A DNA stretch of 55,916 nt from an uncultured Lachnospiraceae bacterium (GCA_946411695.1 CAMKEX010000004.1:1-55916); one strand, 5' to 3'; shown: positions 36,400 to 46,590, counted from the first letter of the stretch. The notes: a model not told the origin generated them from the letters alone. Numbers and translations: made by a program.

Positions 36400-37008
36400 T
36401 TAAAAGTGGAATATTTCTGTGAGTACGCTCCACTTCTTATCCTTTTCGCTCAGATTCAGCGGAGTGCCGTCATCCATTACATATCCTTCACTGTCAGCTG
36501 TCCCGAGGTATTCGCCCTTGATCTGAGGCCAGTTGATATTGATCTCAGGGTCATTCCATGCAAGTCCGCCCTCATCCCCCGGGTGATAAAAATCCGTGAC
36601 CTTATAGCAGAACTCCGCTGTATCACTCAGAACAAGAAATCCATGCGCAAACCCTTCAGAGATGTAAAACTGTTTCTTGTTCTCTTCAGACAAAACGATT
36701 CCGTACCACTTTCCAAATGTGGGACTCCCGGCACGAAGATCGACTGCAACATCAAAAACCTCTCCCTTAATTACACGCACAAGTTTTCCCTGTGGATACT
36801 GCTTTTGAAAGTGCAGTCCCCGAAGTACACCTTTGACAGACATACTCTGATTGTCCTGCACAAAGACCATATCCAATCCCGCTTCACGCATATCATTCTG
36901 GTTATAGGTCTCCATAAAATATCCGCGTTCGTCTCCGTGTACTGTAGGTTCTATGACATAGAGTCCGTCTATTTCTGTCTTTTCTACACTGATCTGTCCC
37001 AATTTCAT
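36400..37008 (-). CDS. rfbC: dTDP-4-dehydrorhamnose 3,5-epimerase
   Basis: Cupin-fold enzyme, third step of dTDP-L-rhamnose synthesis. It shows HGDERGYFMETYN, QDNQS, GVLRGLHFQ with the catalytic His, and FAHGFLVLSDTAEFCYKVTDFY with the catalytic Tyr. Its 202 residues are slightly longer than usual. GGAGG directly touches the ATG at 37008, which is too close. A TTG two codons later (37002) would have an ideal six-base gap, so true initiation may be there. It forms a block with rfbD and rfbB. rfbA, the first step, is missing from the window. Confidence 0.95.
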   Translation of the reverse strand: MKLGQISVEKTEIDGLYVIEPTVHGDERGYFMETYNQNDMREAGLDMVFVQDNQSMSVKGVLRGLHFQKQYPQGKLVRVIKGEVFDVAVDLRAGSPTFGKWYGIVLSEENKKQFYISEGFAHGFLVLSDTAEFCYKVTDFYHPGDEGGLAWNDPEININWPQIKGEYLGTADSEGYVMDDGTPLNLSEKDKKWSVLTEIFHF

Positions 37009-37031
37009 CCTCCATCTATCAATCGTTTCTC

Positions 37032-37949
37032 TTATGAAGTAATCAATGCATCAAGATATCTGACAAGAGCATTTTCCCAGGTCGGAAGCGGTGTAAACCC
37101 GCATTCCACAAGCTTTGATTTGTCCAGGCGGCTGTTAAATGGACGAGCCGCTTTAGACAGTCCATATTCCTGTGTAGTCACAGGCATCACCTTTGTGCTG
37201 TATCCCGCCTGCCGGAAAATCTCACAGGCAAAATCGTACCAGGAGATATATCCTCCTTCATTGGTGGCGTGATAATAACCATATTTTTCTGTCTCAATCA
37301 TATCGACCAGAAGCCTTGCAAGATCGATTGTATAGGTAGGTGTTCCGATCTGGTCGTTTACCACTCTGATCGTGTCGTGAGTTTTTCCAATCCTAAGCAT
37401 CGTCTTGATAAAATTATTGCCATTCAATCCGAAAACCCACGCGGTCCGGATAATGAAATACTTTTCAAGGGCGCCTGAAACAGCCATCTCACCCTCGAGC
37501 TTTGTCTGTCCATAATGATTTAATGGTTTATAATCCCTGCACTCCGGTTTCCAGGGTTCCGAACCCTGTCCGTCAAACACATAATCCGTACTGATATAAA
37601 CCATTTTGCAGTCTTCTTTTTTACAGGCGTCCGCAATATTCTGTGTTCCATGGACGTTGATCAGGCTCACCTTTTCCATTTTATCAGGATCCTCAGCCAG
37701 ATCCACAGCTGTCCAGGCCGCACAATGAACTACAACGTCAGGATGGCATGTGCCTATTGTTGCAAATACCACGTCACGGTCAGTAATATCCAACGAAACA
37801 TAGGGCATGGTTGTCACAGCGGTATTATCCTGTATACCGGAATATACAGGAGCCAGGTCACTTCCAATGCCTTCATACCCTCTGCTGTACAATTCATTCA
37901 TCACATCGTGGCCAAGCTGTCCGCCGACCCCGGTTACTAATACTTTCAT
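37032..37949 (-). CDS. rfbD: dTDP-4-dehydrorhamnose reductase
   Basis: SDR enzyme, last step of dTDP-L-rhamnose synthesis. It begins MKVLVTGVGGQLGHDVMNEL with the NAD(P)H site, shows STDYVFDGQGSEPW and the active-site HYGQTKLEGE (YxxxK), and a closing RPFNSRLDKSKL typical for the family. Its 305 residues are normal. AAAGGG precedes the ATG. It is followed by rfbC within 25 bases. Confidence 0.95.
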   Translation of the reverse strand: MKVLVTGVGGQLGHDVMNELYSRGYEGIGSDLAPVYSGIQDNTAVTTMPYVSLDITDRDVVFATIGTCHPDVVVHCAAWTAVDLAEDPDKMEKVSLINVHGTQNIADACKKEDCKMVYISTDYVFDGQGSEPWKPECRDYKPLNHYGQTKLEGEMAVSGALEKYFIIRTAWVFGLNGNNFIKTMLRIGKTHDTIRVVNDQIGTPTYTIDLARLLVDMIETEKYGYYHATNEGGYISWYDFACEIFRQAGYSTKVMPVTTQEYGLSKAARPFNSRLDKSKLVECGFTPLPTWENALVRYLDALITS

Positions 37950-38033
37950 ATTGCTCTGCCCTTTCCCACAGCAAGCCGCTGCGGTAATAATCTATCTACA
38001 AGATAACTTCCTTACTCCCAGGGAAATCATCTC

Positions 38034-39053
38034 CTATCTGTCTTTATACATTTTTTCGTAGTAGTTCTGATACTCACCGTCTATGATCGGCTGCCACCAG
38101 GCCTGATTGTCGAGATACCATCTGATGGTTTTTTTAATACCGTCTTTAAACATTGTCTCCGGCAGCCATCCGAGCTCATTGTGAATCTTGGTCGGATCGA
38201 TTGCATAACGCATGTCATGTCCCTTGCGGTCTGTAACGTAGGTAATCAGGCTCTCCGGCTTTCCAAGCTCTTTGCAGATCAGCTTTACAATATCAATGTT
38301 CTTCATCTCATTGTGTCCGCCGATATTATATACTTCACCGACACGGCCTTTTCTCATGACCAGATCAATCGCCTTGCAATGGTCCTCTACATAGAGCCAA
38401 TCACGCACATTAAGACCTTCTCCATAGACCGGAAGGGGCTTGTCATGAAGCGCATTAATAACCATTAAAGGAATAAGCTTCTCCGGGAAATGATAAGGTC
38501 CGTAGTTATTGGAGCAGCGGCTGATGGAGACAGGAAGGCCATACGTTCTGTGATATGCAAGAACAAGCAGATCCGCTCCTGCTTTAGAACTGCTATAGGG
38601 ACTGCTGGTGTGAATGGGTGTCTCTTCAGTGAAGAACAGATCGGGGCGATCGAGCGGCAAATCACCATAGACTTCATCCGTAGATACCTGATGATAGCGT
38701 GTAATACCGTATTTGCGGCATGCATCCATGAGCGTGGATGTTCCGATAATATTTGTCTGGAGAAAAATCTCCGGGTTTTCGATAGAACGATCCACATGAG
38801 ATTCCGCCGCAAAGTTTACCACGATATCCGGTTTCTCTTCTTCAAACAGTTTATTGATCCCCTCCCTGTCACATATATCCATTTTGACAAAGCGGAAATT
38901 CGGCTTGTCCATCACCGGTGCCAGTGTGGAAAGATTTCCTGCATAAGTCAGCTTATCGATACAGACAATACGATCTTCAGGATGTTTTTCCAACTCATAA
39001 AACACAAAGTTGCTTCCGATAAAACCGGCTCCTCCGGTCACGATAATTGTCAT
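38034..39053 (-). CDS. rfbB: dTDP-glucose 4,6-dehydratase
   Basis: Extended SDR enzyme, second step of dTDP-rhamnose synthesis. It shows [20 protein letters not shown] for [31 protein letters not shown], the active-site [11 protein letters not shown], and [16 protein letters not shown], all landmarks of RmlB. Its 339 residues are normal. AAAGGGGAG precedes the ATG. The order in transcription is wzx, rfbB, rfbD, rfbC. Confidence 0.96.
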   Translation of the reverse strand: MTIIVTGGAGFIGSNFVFYELEKHPEDRIVCIDKLTYAGNLSTLAPVMDKPNFRFVKMDICDREGINKLFEEEKPDIVVNFAAESHVDRSIENPEIFLQTNIIGTSTLMDACRKYGITRYHQVSTDEVYGDLPLDRPDLFFTEETPIHTSSPYSSSKAGADLLVLAYHRTYGLPVSISRCSNNYGPYHFPEKLIPLMVINALHDKPLPVYGEGLNVRDWLYVEDHCKAIDLVMRKGRVGEVYNIGGHNEMKNIDIVKLICKELGKPESLITYVTDRKGHDMRYAIDPTKIHNELGWLPETMFKDGIKKTIRWYLDNQAWWQPIIDGEYQNYYEKMYKDR

Positions 39054-39100
39054 TTTACTCCCCTTTCTTTCCTGTTTACAAATAAGGAATATTTAACAAA

Positions 39101-40537
39101 TTATAACTGTAAAACCTTTTTAATTGTTCCAGAACTGACCATCAAAAACAGGAAAACCAGCACACCGGCGGCAACCTGTATGGCGAGCTGCAGAATCGGA
39201 CCGACCGGCAGAAGATTGAGTCCGCCCACAATGACACCCATAATAGCAGCTGCTATACTGATCCAAAGTATCATGCTTGCAATATGAAAGCTGCCAAGAT
39301 CCCTTCTCATATAATAATACTGGATCACAAAGGCAAAAATCTCCGCACAGAGTGTTCCCAGCACAGCCCCATACAATCCGATAACGGGAATCAGGATAAT
39401 ATCTATAATCAGGTTGGAAACAGCAGCAGTCACATAAGACAGCGTCAATTCCTTTTTTCGGTCCAGGGCAACCAGGTATTGAATGCCGGTCACATTACTG
39501 AATCCAATAAAAATCATGATTGGACAGAAAGCAATGAGGAGAGGATAGGTATCGGCAAACTCTTTCCCCAAAAACAAAAGGTCAAAGTTTTTTGCCACCG
39601 CCATCAGTCCGGTACAACATGGAGCAATAATCAAGTATATACTCAGGAACGCCTTTCTTATAAAGGCTGTTACTCTGTCCTTGTTTCCGCTCTTAAACTC
39701 AAACGCAATTCTTGGCATCAGAACCGTGGATAATGCAGTTGCGAGAATAAGCGGCATCTTTGCAATCTTTTCGTTTTCTGTGTAGAAAGAAATGAAAGAT
39801 GGGTCCTTTAGCATATATTTTATAAGTACTTTATCACACTGAACGTAGATCTGCGTTGCTGCCTGCGGCAGAAAAAGCGCCAGAGAAGGAAGAAAATGGC
39901 GGTAAATGTTCAGCCCCCGGAAAGAAACCCTTGTTAATCTGGATCTCAGGAAAGGAAATATGACAATTGAATTTGCAAACATTGTCAGACTGGAGAGCCA
40001 GATAAATACAACCATATCATCCCTGTCACGGATCAGAACAAACAAGAGAACCGTTGAGATGATGCGGACTATATAATTCCGGATTACTACCGGTTTCATT
40101 TCTTCAATGCCTGTAAAAAACCAGCTGGTATCCAGAAATGTACCCATAATATAGAATACATAAATCGGAAATATATCCCGGTATTCCGAACGCAGTGTAA
40201 TAGCGCCAAAAACTACTAATGTACATACCATTAGTATAATACGCATGAAAAATATTTCCCAGAAACAGCTCGAGAGGAGCTGTTCATTCTGGCGATTGTA
40301 TGCCACTATGCGATTGGAATACCAGACCAGCCCCAAAAGGCCGAATACTGTCAGAATCTGCACAACAGATTCCGTGTATCTGGCAATTCCCAGATTATAT
40401 GAGCCCAGCACCCGTGTAAGATACGGAATCGTTGCCAGGGGCAGAATGGTCATGACAATCTGATAGGAAACATTATATAGATAGTTTTGTAGTATTTTCT
40501 TTTCGTTATTCAATACAATCAACTCACACCGGCTCAT
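39101..40537 (-). CDS. Wzx-type oligosaccharide flippase
   Basis: A MATE/MVF-fold membrane protein of 478 residues and about 14 helices that would flip the undecaprenyl-linked repeat unit across the membrane. The first helix region LYNVSYQIVMTILPLATIPY and the following RVLG are typical of polysaccharide flippases. No O-antigen or capsule polymerase (Wzy) was recognised beside it. The ATG at 40537 has AAAGGG seven bases upstream but sits in the loop of a 6-bp hairpin. A TTG eight codons further (start NNEKKILQNYL) is an alternative. It lies about 60 bases after the DUF2142 gene. Confidence 0.87.
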   Translation of the reverse strand: MSRCELIVLNNEKKILQNYLYNVSYQIVMTILPLATIPYLTRVLGSYNLGIARYTESVVQILTVFGLLGLVWYSNRIVAYNRQNEQLLSSCFWEIFFMRIILMVCTLVVFGAITLRSEYRDIFPIYVFYIMGTFLDTSWFFTGIEEMKPVVIRNYIVRIISTVLLFVLIRDRDDMVVFIWLSSLTMFANSIVIFPFLRSRLTRVSFRGLNIYRHFLPSLALFLPQAATQIYVQCDKVLIKYMLKDPSFISFYTENEKIAKMPLILATALSTVLMPRIAFEFKSGNKDRVTAFIRKAFLSIYLIIAPCCTGLMAVAKNFDLLFLGKEFADTYPLLIAFCPIMIFIGFSNVTGIQYLVALDRKKELTLSYVTAAVSNLIIDIILIPVIGLYGAVLGTLCAEIFAFVIQYYYMRRDLGSFHIASMILWISIAAAIMGVIVGGLNLLPVGPILQLAIQVAAGVLVFLFLMVSSGTIKKVLQL

Positions 40538-40550
40538 CAGCCGGCCCTTT
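40529..40550 (-). promoter_or_regulatory. hairpin enclosing the wzx start codon
   Basis: CCGGCT (40529-40534) and AGCCGG (40539-40544) are perfect partners with only four bases between them, and these contain the ATG of the flippase gene (40535-40537). The AAAGGG ribosome site abuts the stem. The stem would hinder initiation unless an upstream ribosome opens it, which would give coupling to the DUF2142 gene. Confidence 0.5.
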
Positions 40551-40594
40551 TTCCAGCATTCAGGGCGTTGCGAAAGTCATCTTACATTAATAAT

Positions 40595-43462
40595 TTAAAG
40601 CTCTATGGCCGTGCAGTAAAATGCCGAAGCAATCAGACATATATAGGCGGCAAAAAGGACAATACCAGCTGCCCAGATCAGGGTTTGCTTTTTTGATTCA
40701 CCGGTATGTATGATCTTTCGGTTTCGAAGAGCAAGAATCGGCAGAATAAAGTAAGGAAGGAAGTACCTGCCCTGCATTCCCTGTATTGTGTCGCTGGTGT
40801 TCTCTGTCCACGCAAATAACATGGAAAGGGCGACCAGGCCAATCCCGATTACTGAAACGATAATCACAAGAATCTTCTGCCGCTTGAAAAAGACAATATT
40901 ATCGTCTTTACTCGAAAGCATCGCTATCAGCAGCAACAGAACAAACGCAATAACAATAATCCAGCCTGAAAACATGCTGCGCTGTCCCATAGTCAGGCCG
41001 ATCATATCACCAAACAGATCCGCCACACGGATAAAAAATGTATTCTCAAATATACGCATTAATTTTCCGGGATTCAGGATAAAATCAGAAACTGTATATA
41101 GAGCCTGCCCTCCTTCACCTCTCTGTGCTGTTCCGGAAGCCTGGGTAAACATATTGAGAAATCTAGGCACAAACTTAAGCAGTATTACAATAAAAGCGGA
41201 AGCAATCATACCAAGGCAAATCTTTGCCCATACTGTTTTCTGGTTTTTTCTCACAAAAGGTACTGCGAGGAGCATAATCGTCAGCGGTACATAAACTCCT
41301 CCTTTATTACAGGCAATAAACCAGGCGCTGAATACCACAACCATCAGATCTGTCACAGTGATATTCTCTTCATACATAATATAAAGCATGTAGGCAATAA
41401 ATACAAAGATTGCGCCGATCATGATCCCGTCATAAGAACAGGAGATAATCTGATTGATCATCTTCGGCAAAAGGCCTATTATCCCGAGCACTGCCTTTCC
41501 CATAGGAGCCTTACGAATGGCAGCATACATCAACAGGACCACTGTAAGAAAGATACCCCATCGTGCCATCATAACAGCTGTGAGAAGGTTCAGGTTCAAC
41601 AACCTTGCCAAGGTAAATCCGATCGCTCCAGGCATATAATTCAAAGCAGTTACGTTATTCAGACTGTTTCTCGCATAGCCAATAGTCAGTTCTCTGTCTT
41701 CTCCGGCTTTATCAAATATACCATTATACAAATCACGATACATATAGGAAGACAATTGCATTGTATTGCTGATTGAAAAATCAACATCACATTTTCTCCT
41801 GTAAATTCTGCCGGGATGCGGAGATTCTTCTATGCCCAGAAGTCCGTTTGACATTTTGTAGATAGTATCAACATGTGTTCTTTCATCCGGAACACAATAG
41901 GGTGGGATTGCCAGGCTGAACAAAAAGCCCATACACAATGCAACAAGCAGGAAAACAGTCTCCTCCCGAAGTGTAAAGCATCGGATCAAAACTCCAATTC
42001 CCGTAAGCGATACGATCATCAGGATTGAAATAATAAAAAACCAGCTTGCGATGCCATTATTATTATCGTAAACAGTTGCAAAGCACAACGAAGATTTTTT
42101 GGTTTTTCCGTCTAAGACGAGCGTCCCGTTGGTTTTAGAAGAAGATGCCAGGCGGATTCCGTTCTCTCCTGTATCCCTTGCAGTAATCCTTATCCGGTAT
42201 TCACCGTTCTCGGACTCTCCGATTGTTTTCCCGAATGCAAAATATACAAAACTGTCTTTCCGTGTTCGTAAATCGACCGATTTGAGATCTTTGAGCAATA
42301 CGGTATTGAGCGACTTCATATATCCGACTTCGTACTCGTTTTCCGCCAAAAGCTCATCCGTTTCATTGTCATATAATTCGACGGTCAGATAACCTTTTAC
42401 GTTTTTTACGGATGCCGCAACATTTTTAAGACGCTGCTTCTCTTTTTCCGAAGTATAAAATGCCTTTGCATCTTTTCCGTCTTCTTTATCAGAATTATTC
42501 TGAATATCGAGTCCTATACCGCAGAGGCCGTCTTTATCAGACTGAAATACCTGTTCTACAACCGTGTCCTCCTTGACTGCAACCCGGGTATCTAAATCAT
42601 AATCATCCACCCAGAGAATATCTCCATCATATCGGGAGGAAACAGGCTTTATGGCAATGTTAAAGGCAAATTCCACTCCGATTCCCATAAGGATTACACA
42701 TACCAGAGCAAAAAACAACAGAGAACGTCTGTTGAAAGCCTTTCGGGGAGGAAGAATGATTCCTTTCTTCTCCCGATCTGATGCCCATAATGGGATTCCG
42801 AGTATGCGTTTCACACAAAAGAAAGCAGCCCCGGCTCCGGCTTCAAGCAAAAAGAAGAGAATCGGAGTCAGAATATCGATCTTCCTGTCCCGATAATAGA
42901 AAGAAGCGCAAAGAGTCTGGTCTAAAACATCTTCTCCTACAATCGTTTTGTTCTCTGCCAGTGCGGTGTCCGACACTTCATAGAAGACGCCTCTTTTTGT
43001 CAGTCCTTCAGAATGTAGTTTCAGACATATCTCTTTTCCCCGGGGTATTTCCCCATCGATCGGAAAATAGGTTCCTGTCTGGTCAATTTTCGGCGGCTGA
43101 TTTTTGAGCAGGAAAGTCGATTCCGAAAGCACTTCATCGGTTTCGGTATCCAGAACGCTTAAAATCAGTTTCTCATCTTTAAACAAAAGATTGACCGCAT
43201 TAATATATCCGTCAATATATACCCCGCAAAGATTGTCATCGGGAACTGTTGTAATCAATTCAAAGGACTGCTTATCATTGATTTCATAAACATCATCCCC
43301 TTTGCCGCTCAGATCCTGTCCATGAAAAGAGTTCATTCCGGAATGCAGAAGCTGAAACACAAGAATAGCCGTTATAATGATAAAATAGGCTTTAAAAAGC
43401 CAGCCTGTTCTTCCGTGGAACATCTCTTTTATCATCTTTTTCGAAGATTCGGTGACCACCAT
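40595..43462 (-). CDS. DUF2142 giant membrane protein (first)
   Basis: A 955-residue polytopic protein. One helix lies near residues 22-42, then a beta-rich extracytoplasmic domain (about 50-200), a helix near 205, another near 250, a second beta-rich domain (about 275-490), and about ten helices to the end. The loop PPYCVPDERTHVDTIYKM contains the acidic DE motif of DUF2142, like the catalytic loop of GT-C transferases. A QGRYFLPYF motif lies near the end. It may transfer sugars from polyprenyl carriers outside the membrane, or polymerise the glycan; neither is shown. GGAGAG precedes the ATG. It is a paralogue of the next gene upstream. Confidence 0.8.
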   Translation of the reverse strand: MVVTESSKKMIKEMFHGRTGWLFKAYFIIITAILVFQLLHSGMNSFHGQDLSGKGDDVYEINDKQSFELITTVPDDNLCGVYIDGYINAVNLLFKDEKLILSVLDTETDEVLSESTFLLKNQPPKIDQTGTYFPIDGEIPRGKEICLKLHSEGLTKRGVFYEVSDTALAENKTIVGEDVLDQTLCASFYYRDRKIDILTPILFFLLEAGAGAAFFCVKRILGIPLWASDREKKGIILPPRKAFNRRSLLFFALVCVILMGIGVEFAFNIAIKPVSSRYDGDILWVDDYDLDTRVAVKEDTVVEQVFQSDKDGLCGIGLDIQNNSDKEDGKDAKAFYTSEKEKQRLKNVAASVKNVKGYLTVELYDNETDELLAENEYEVGYMKSLNTVLLKDLKSVDLRTRKDSFVYFAFGKTIGESENGEYRIRITARDTGENGIRLASSSKTNGTLVLDGKTKKSSLCFATVYDNNNGIASWFFIISILMIVSLTGIGVLIRCFTLREETVFLLVALCMGFLFSLAIPPYCVPDERTHVDTIYKMSNGLLGIEESPHPGRIYRRKCDVDFSISNTMQLSSYMYRDLYNGIFDKAGEDRELTIGYARNSLNNVTALNYMPGAIGFTLARLLNLNLLTAVMMARWGIFLTVVLLMYAAIRKAPMGKAVLGIIGLLPKMINQIISCSYDGIMIGAIFVFIAYMLYIMYEENITVTDLMVVVFSAWFIACNKGGVYVPLTIMLLAVPFVRKNQKTVWAKICLGMIASAFIVILLKFVPRFLNMFTQASGTAQRGEGGQALYTVSDFILNPGKLMRIFENTFFIRVADLFGDMIGLTMGQRSMFSGWIIVIAFVLLLLIAMLSSKDDNIVFFKRQKILVIIVSVIGIGLVALSMLFAWTENTSDTIQGMQGRYFLPYFILPILALRNRKIIHTGESKKQTLIWAAGIVLFAAYICLIASAFYCTAIEL

Positions 43463-43564
43463 AAGATCTCTCCGTTCTTACTCTGAAATAATACTCTGTT
43501 ATTCTGTCAACAATGTCATACATGACTGCAAAAGCATTAAGCGGTACAAGTCATAAACCTTAGT

Positions 43565-43593
43565 ACTATACATCATTTAATGCAGTCCTGCAA
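43565..43593 (-). promoter_or_regulatory. possible internal promoter before first DUF2142 gene
   Basis: Minus-strand TTGCAG (43588-43593) and TATAGT (43565-43570) are spaced by 17 bases in the 190-base gap between the two DUF2142 genes. The -10 is good and the -35 matches only its first half. No terminator is visible in this gap, so it would add to read-through from upstream. Confidence 0.35.
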
Positions 43594-43653
43594 TCATTTT
43601 TCTTTCTGCCTGTCATTTAGCTTCCCATGAACGTTACTGCGGAAACACATTGT

Positions 43654-46590
43654 TCAGCCCAGATAATGGAGCAGAATCTCAAAGAAGGTCACTGCCAGAA
43701 GGAAATCCGCTGCATACAGAATGGTCGTGTCCCCGATTCCGTCTCTATGGACCAGTCCGTTTTCAAGAGCAAGAAGAGGAATCGGTGCCAGGGGAAGAAA
43801 ATATCTTCCCTGCAGTCCATCAATGTACCCCATGTCCTTGGAAGTAAAAGCAATCAACATGGACAAAAAAATCAGGGCTGCGCTTAGGGCTGTAATCAGC
43901 AGAATCCAAAGTCTTCCGGTCAGTCGTAGATGATTGGCTTCCAAATGATCATCTGTTTCTGCACCTGTCTTTCTCCCCTCAGGTTTCTGGATGGATCTGT
44001 TTTTTCGCAGCATTCCCAGAAACGCGAGCCCAAGAAACGCGTAGACAATATACCATTTCTGCGAGAGATTCTTCCCTACCAGTTCGCCAATAAGGCCGTC
44101 CAGACGCATGTGAATCGTATTAAGATAGATCCTTATCAGCTTCATCGGAGCGTGAATAAAATCTGAAAGGGTGTACAAGGTTTTTGTTCCTGCCGCAATT
44201 GTGAATGATCCGGACGATCTTCCGAACATTCCTGCAAGCCTTGCTACATATTTACCGGCGAAAAGTAAGAATGCGCCTGCAATCGCGGAAATACTCACTA
44301 TCCGCCAGTGTATACCGGCTTTTGCATACTCTGCAGATCTGGCAAGCGGAATCAACAGTACCATTCCCAGAACCGGTAGATAAGCACCGCCTTTACAGGA
44401 AGAGACAAAAACCGATGCCAGAACAAGGGCCAGCAGGTCTGCGATACATACCTCTTCATCAAAAGCCGCTGTCAGGCAGAGAGCGATGAAGAGATACGTG
44501 CCTGCAATAATCATTCCATCATATGAGCAGGAAGACATTTGCTGGAGTGTTTTGGGGAACAGACCAATGACTGCCATAGCCGCTGCCCCATATGGCATAC
44601 GCCGCACCGCCAGATATGTGACCAGCACACTGGCAAACAGGTTCAGCCAGCGTGCCATCATTATCATTGTGATCATGTTTCTTCCCAGAATTCTTGCCGC
44701 GGAAAAGCCAATCGCTGCGGGAAGATAACATAAAACAGGTACATTGTCAGCAGCATTCCTTGTATAAGCCGCGATGTACTCTGATTTTGGCGCCGCGTCA
44801 AACAGATCTTCTTCCACGGCTTTGTACCTTTCGGCAGTTACAGGCATTGTATTAGCGATCGAGCTGTCGTAATCACAGGATCTTTTCAGAAGTCGGCGCG
44901 GTCCCGGTGAATCACTGATTCCCAAAAGATGATTTGATAGAACATAGACGGAATCAATATGTGTCCGCTCATCGGAAATGGTATAGACCGGTGTCATGAA
45001 GCTAAACACAAGTCCCATACAAAGCGCACTCACCAGATACATCGCGGCAGTCTGTCGTGCATCTTTTTTCTCCTGCTCAGCAGCGGAACGGGCAAAATGA
45101 CGTGCCGCAAAATACAAGACCGTAATCATTACAAGCAGAACAATGCTCAGACGGGCAAACAACCCTCTGATAAAACCGTTACACTTGTAGGTTCCCAAAA
45201 GACACATTTCCAGATCTGATTCCGTCTGTGTGCCCCCTATGGTTTCAATTCTACCGTTGGTGTCTGAAACTGCACGCAAATAAACAGTTTCCTGCTCTGT
45301 TGAAGGAACACCGATCTCCAGAACATACTTTCTTCCCTTCGACTCCCGTTGCGGGCTGTCCAGCGGCAGCAATACACTCTCGCCGGCAGCAGTGAGAATC
45401 TCTTCATCCGCAATATCCTTTTCGAGTATTGAAACCGCTTTCTTTAATTCCCCTGTCTTACCGCTGCCACCAGTCAGAACGGCAGTACCGGATTCATCCA
45501 GAAGCTTCCATTCCAGGACTGTGTCCGGGGATGGAATTCCTTCATCGACAGAAACAGCGGATCCTTCCTCATCTGAGAAACGAATACCGATTCCGGAGAA
45601 ATCGTTTTTTCCTGCTGTTACCGACTGCCGCACTCTGGTACCCGGCTCGATTGCAACAATATCTTTAGAAAGAGTTCCGCCTGTCAGCAGATCCGCCGAA
45701 GAGGATCCGACAGTCCGCCTGATGACACTCAGATAAGTAAGAAGCATCGGGACCATAAGCAGAACAAGCAGGGCAAAAGGAATCGCCATCTCCCGGATCC
45801 GGAGCAAAGGAAAACGCCTGCTTTTATTTGTGTTCCCTGTATGGTCTGAGCTCTGAGAGGGTATCTGATCGAATCCGGATCTTTTTTTGCGGCGAAAAAG
45901 CGGCAGCTTTTTCTCTCCGTACAAAAGAAGACTGCCCAGCCCCACAGCAGCTTCCACAAGAAAATACAATACAGGCAGAATGGGATTCCAGACCTTTTTT
46001 TCATAGAACAGTCTGGCAACAGCCACATTTACGTCCTTACCCTTGCTGCTTTTTTCTCCGCACAGACCAATTCCGTTTCTGTTCATTCCGGAAGTGGTAA
46101 AACGCACTTTCAAATCCCATGGCATCCGATCAGCCACTGGCTCAGAAAGAGCTACATAAATCATTGTTTCATCATTCTTGTATCGTGTCTGATTTTTTAA
46201 CAGCAAGGTTCCTTCACTGATGATTTCCCCGGTACGGGCGTCAATCACATACGCCTTCAATGTCTCATCGGAAAACAGCAGAGAATGGATATTCTCATAT
46301 CCAAGAAGAGCAACACCGCGCAGGCGGGATTTTTTCTTTATGGATGAAGAGGGATCCTCCGGAACATTGACTTCAAGCTGAATGCCATCCTTCAACTCCA
46401 TCTGGACACCGGTCTCCTGAGAAACTGTCATTTCATCTTTCCCGGACAAGAATGCATCAACCCCCATCCAGGAATACACCGTACAATTGAAAAGGCTCCA
46501 CACAAATGCCACAGTAATCACACAAAAATAGACCGCAAAAAAGGTTCTGGCTCTTGTTCTGTTAATCAGTTTGTTTTTTGCTTTTTTCAT
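43654..46590 (-). CDS. DUF2142 giant membrane protein (second)
   Basis: A 978-residue paralogue of the neighbour with the same plan: an N-terminal helix (about 17-36), two beta-rich outer domains and a C-terminal bundle of about ten helices. The key loop TPVYTISDERTHIDSVYVL keeps the DERTH core, and the C-terminal QGRYFLPLAPIPLLALENGL matches the other copy. The linker regions differ strongly. This suggests an old duplication and different partners. Its start overlaps the lipid kinase gene by four bases, so the two are coupled. A GT-C-like transfer role is inferred from the motif and context. Confidence 0.8.
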   Translation of the reverse strand: MKKAKNKLINRTRARTFFAVYFCVITVAFVWSLFNCTVYSWMGVDAFLSGKDEMTVSQETGVQMELKDGIQLEVNVPEDPSSSIKKKSRLRGVALLGYENIHSLLFSDETLKAYVIDARTGEIISEGTLLLKNQTRYKNDETMIYVALSEPVADRMPWDLKVRFTTSGMNRNGIGLCGEKSSKGKDVNVAVARLFYEKKVWNPILPVLYFLVEAAVGLGSLLLYGEKKLPLFRRKKRSGFDQIPSQSSDHTGNTNKSRRFPLLRIREMAIPFALLVLLMVPMLLTYLSVIRRTVGSSSADLLTGGTLSKDIVAIEPGTRVRQSVTAGKNDFSGIGIRFSDEEGSAVSVDEGIPSPDTVLEWKLLDESGTAVLTGGSGKTGELKKAVSILEKDIADEEILTAAGESVLLPLDSPQRESKGRKYVLEIGVPSTEQETVYLRAVSDTNGRIETIGGTQTESDLEMCLLGTYKCNGFIRGLFARLSIVLLVMITVLYFAARHFARSAAEQEKKDARQTAAMYLVSALCMGLVFSFMTPVYTISDERTHIDSVYVLSNHLLGISDSPGPRRLLKRSCDYDSSIANTMPVTAERYKAVEEDLFDAAPKSEYIAAYTRNAADNVPVLCYLPAAIGFSAARILGRNMITMIMMARWLNLFASVLVTYLAVRRMPYGAAAMAVIGLFPKTLQQMSSCSYDGMIIAGTYLFIALCLTAAFDEEVCIADLLALVLASVFVSSCKGGAYLPVLGMVLLIPLARSAEYAKAGIHWRIVSISAIAGAFLLFAGKYVARLAGMFGRSSGSFTIAAGTKTLYTLSDFIHAPMKLIRIYLNTIHMRLDGLIGELVGKNLSQKWYIVYAFLGLAFLGMLRKNRSIQKPEGRKTGAETDDHLEANHLRLTGRLWILLITALSAALIFLSMLIAFTSKDMGYIDGLQGRYFLPLAPIPLLALENGLVHRDGIGDTTILYAADFLLAVTFFEILLHYLG

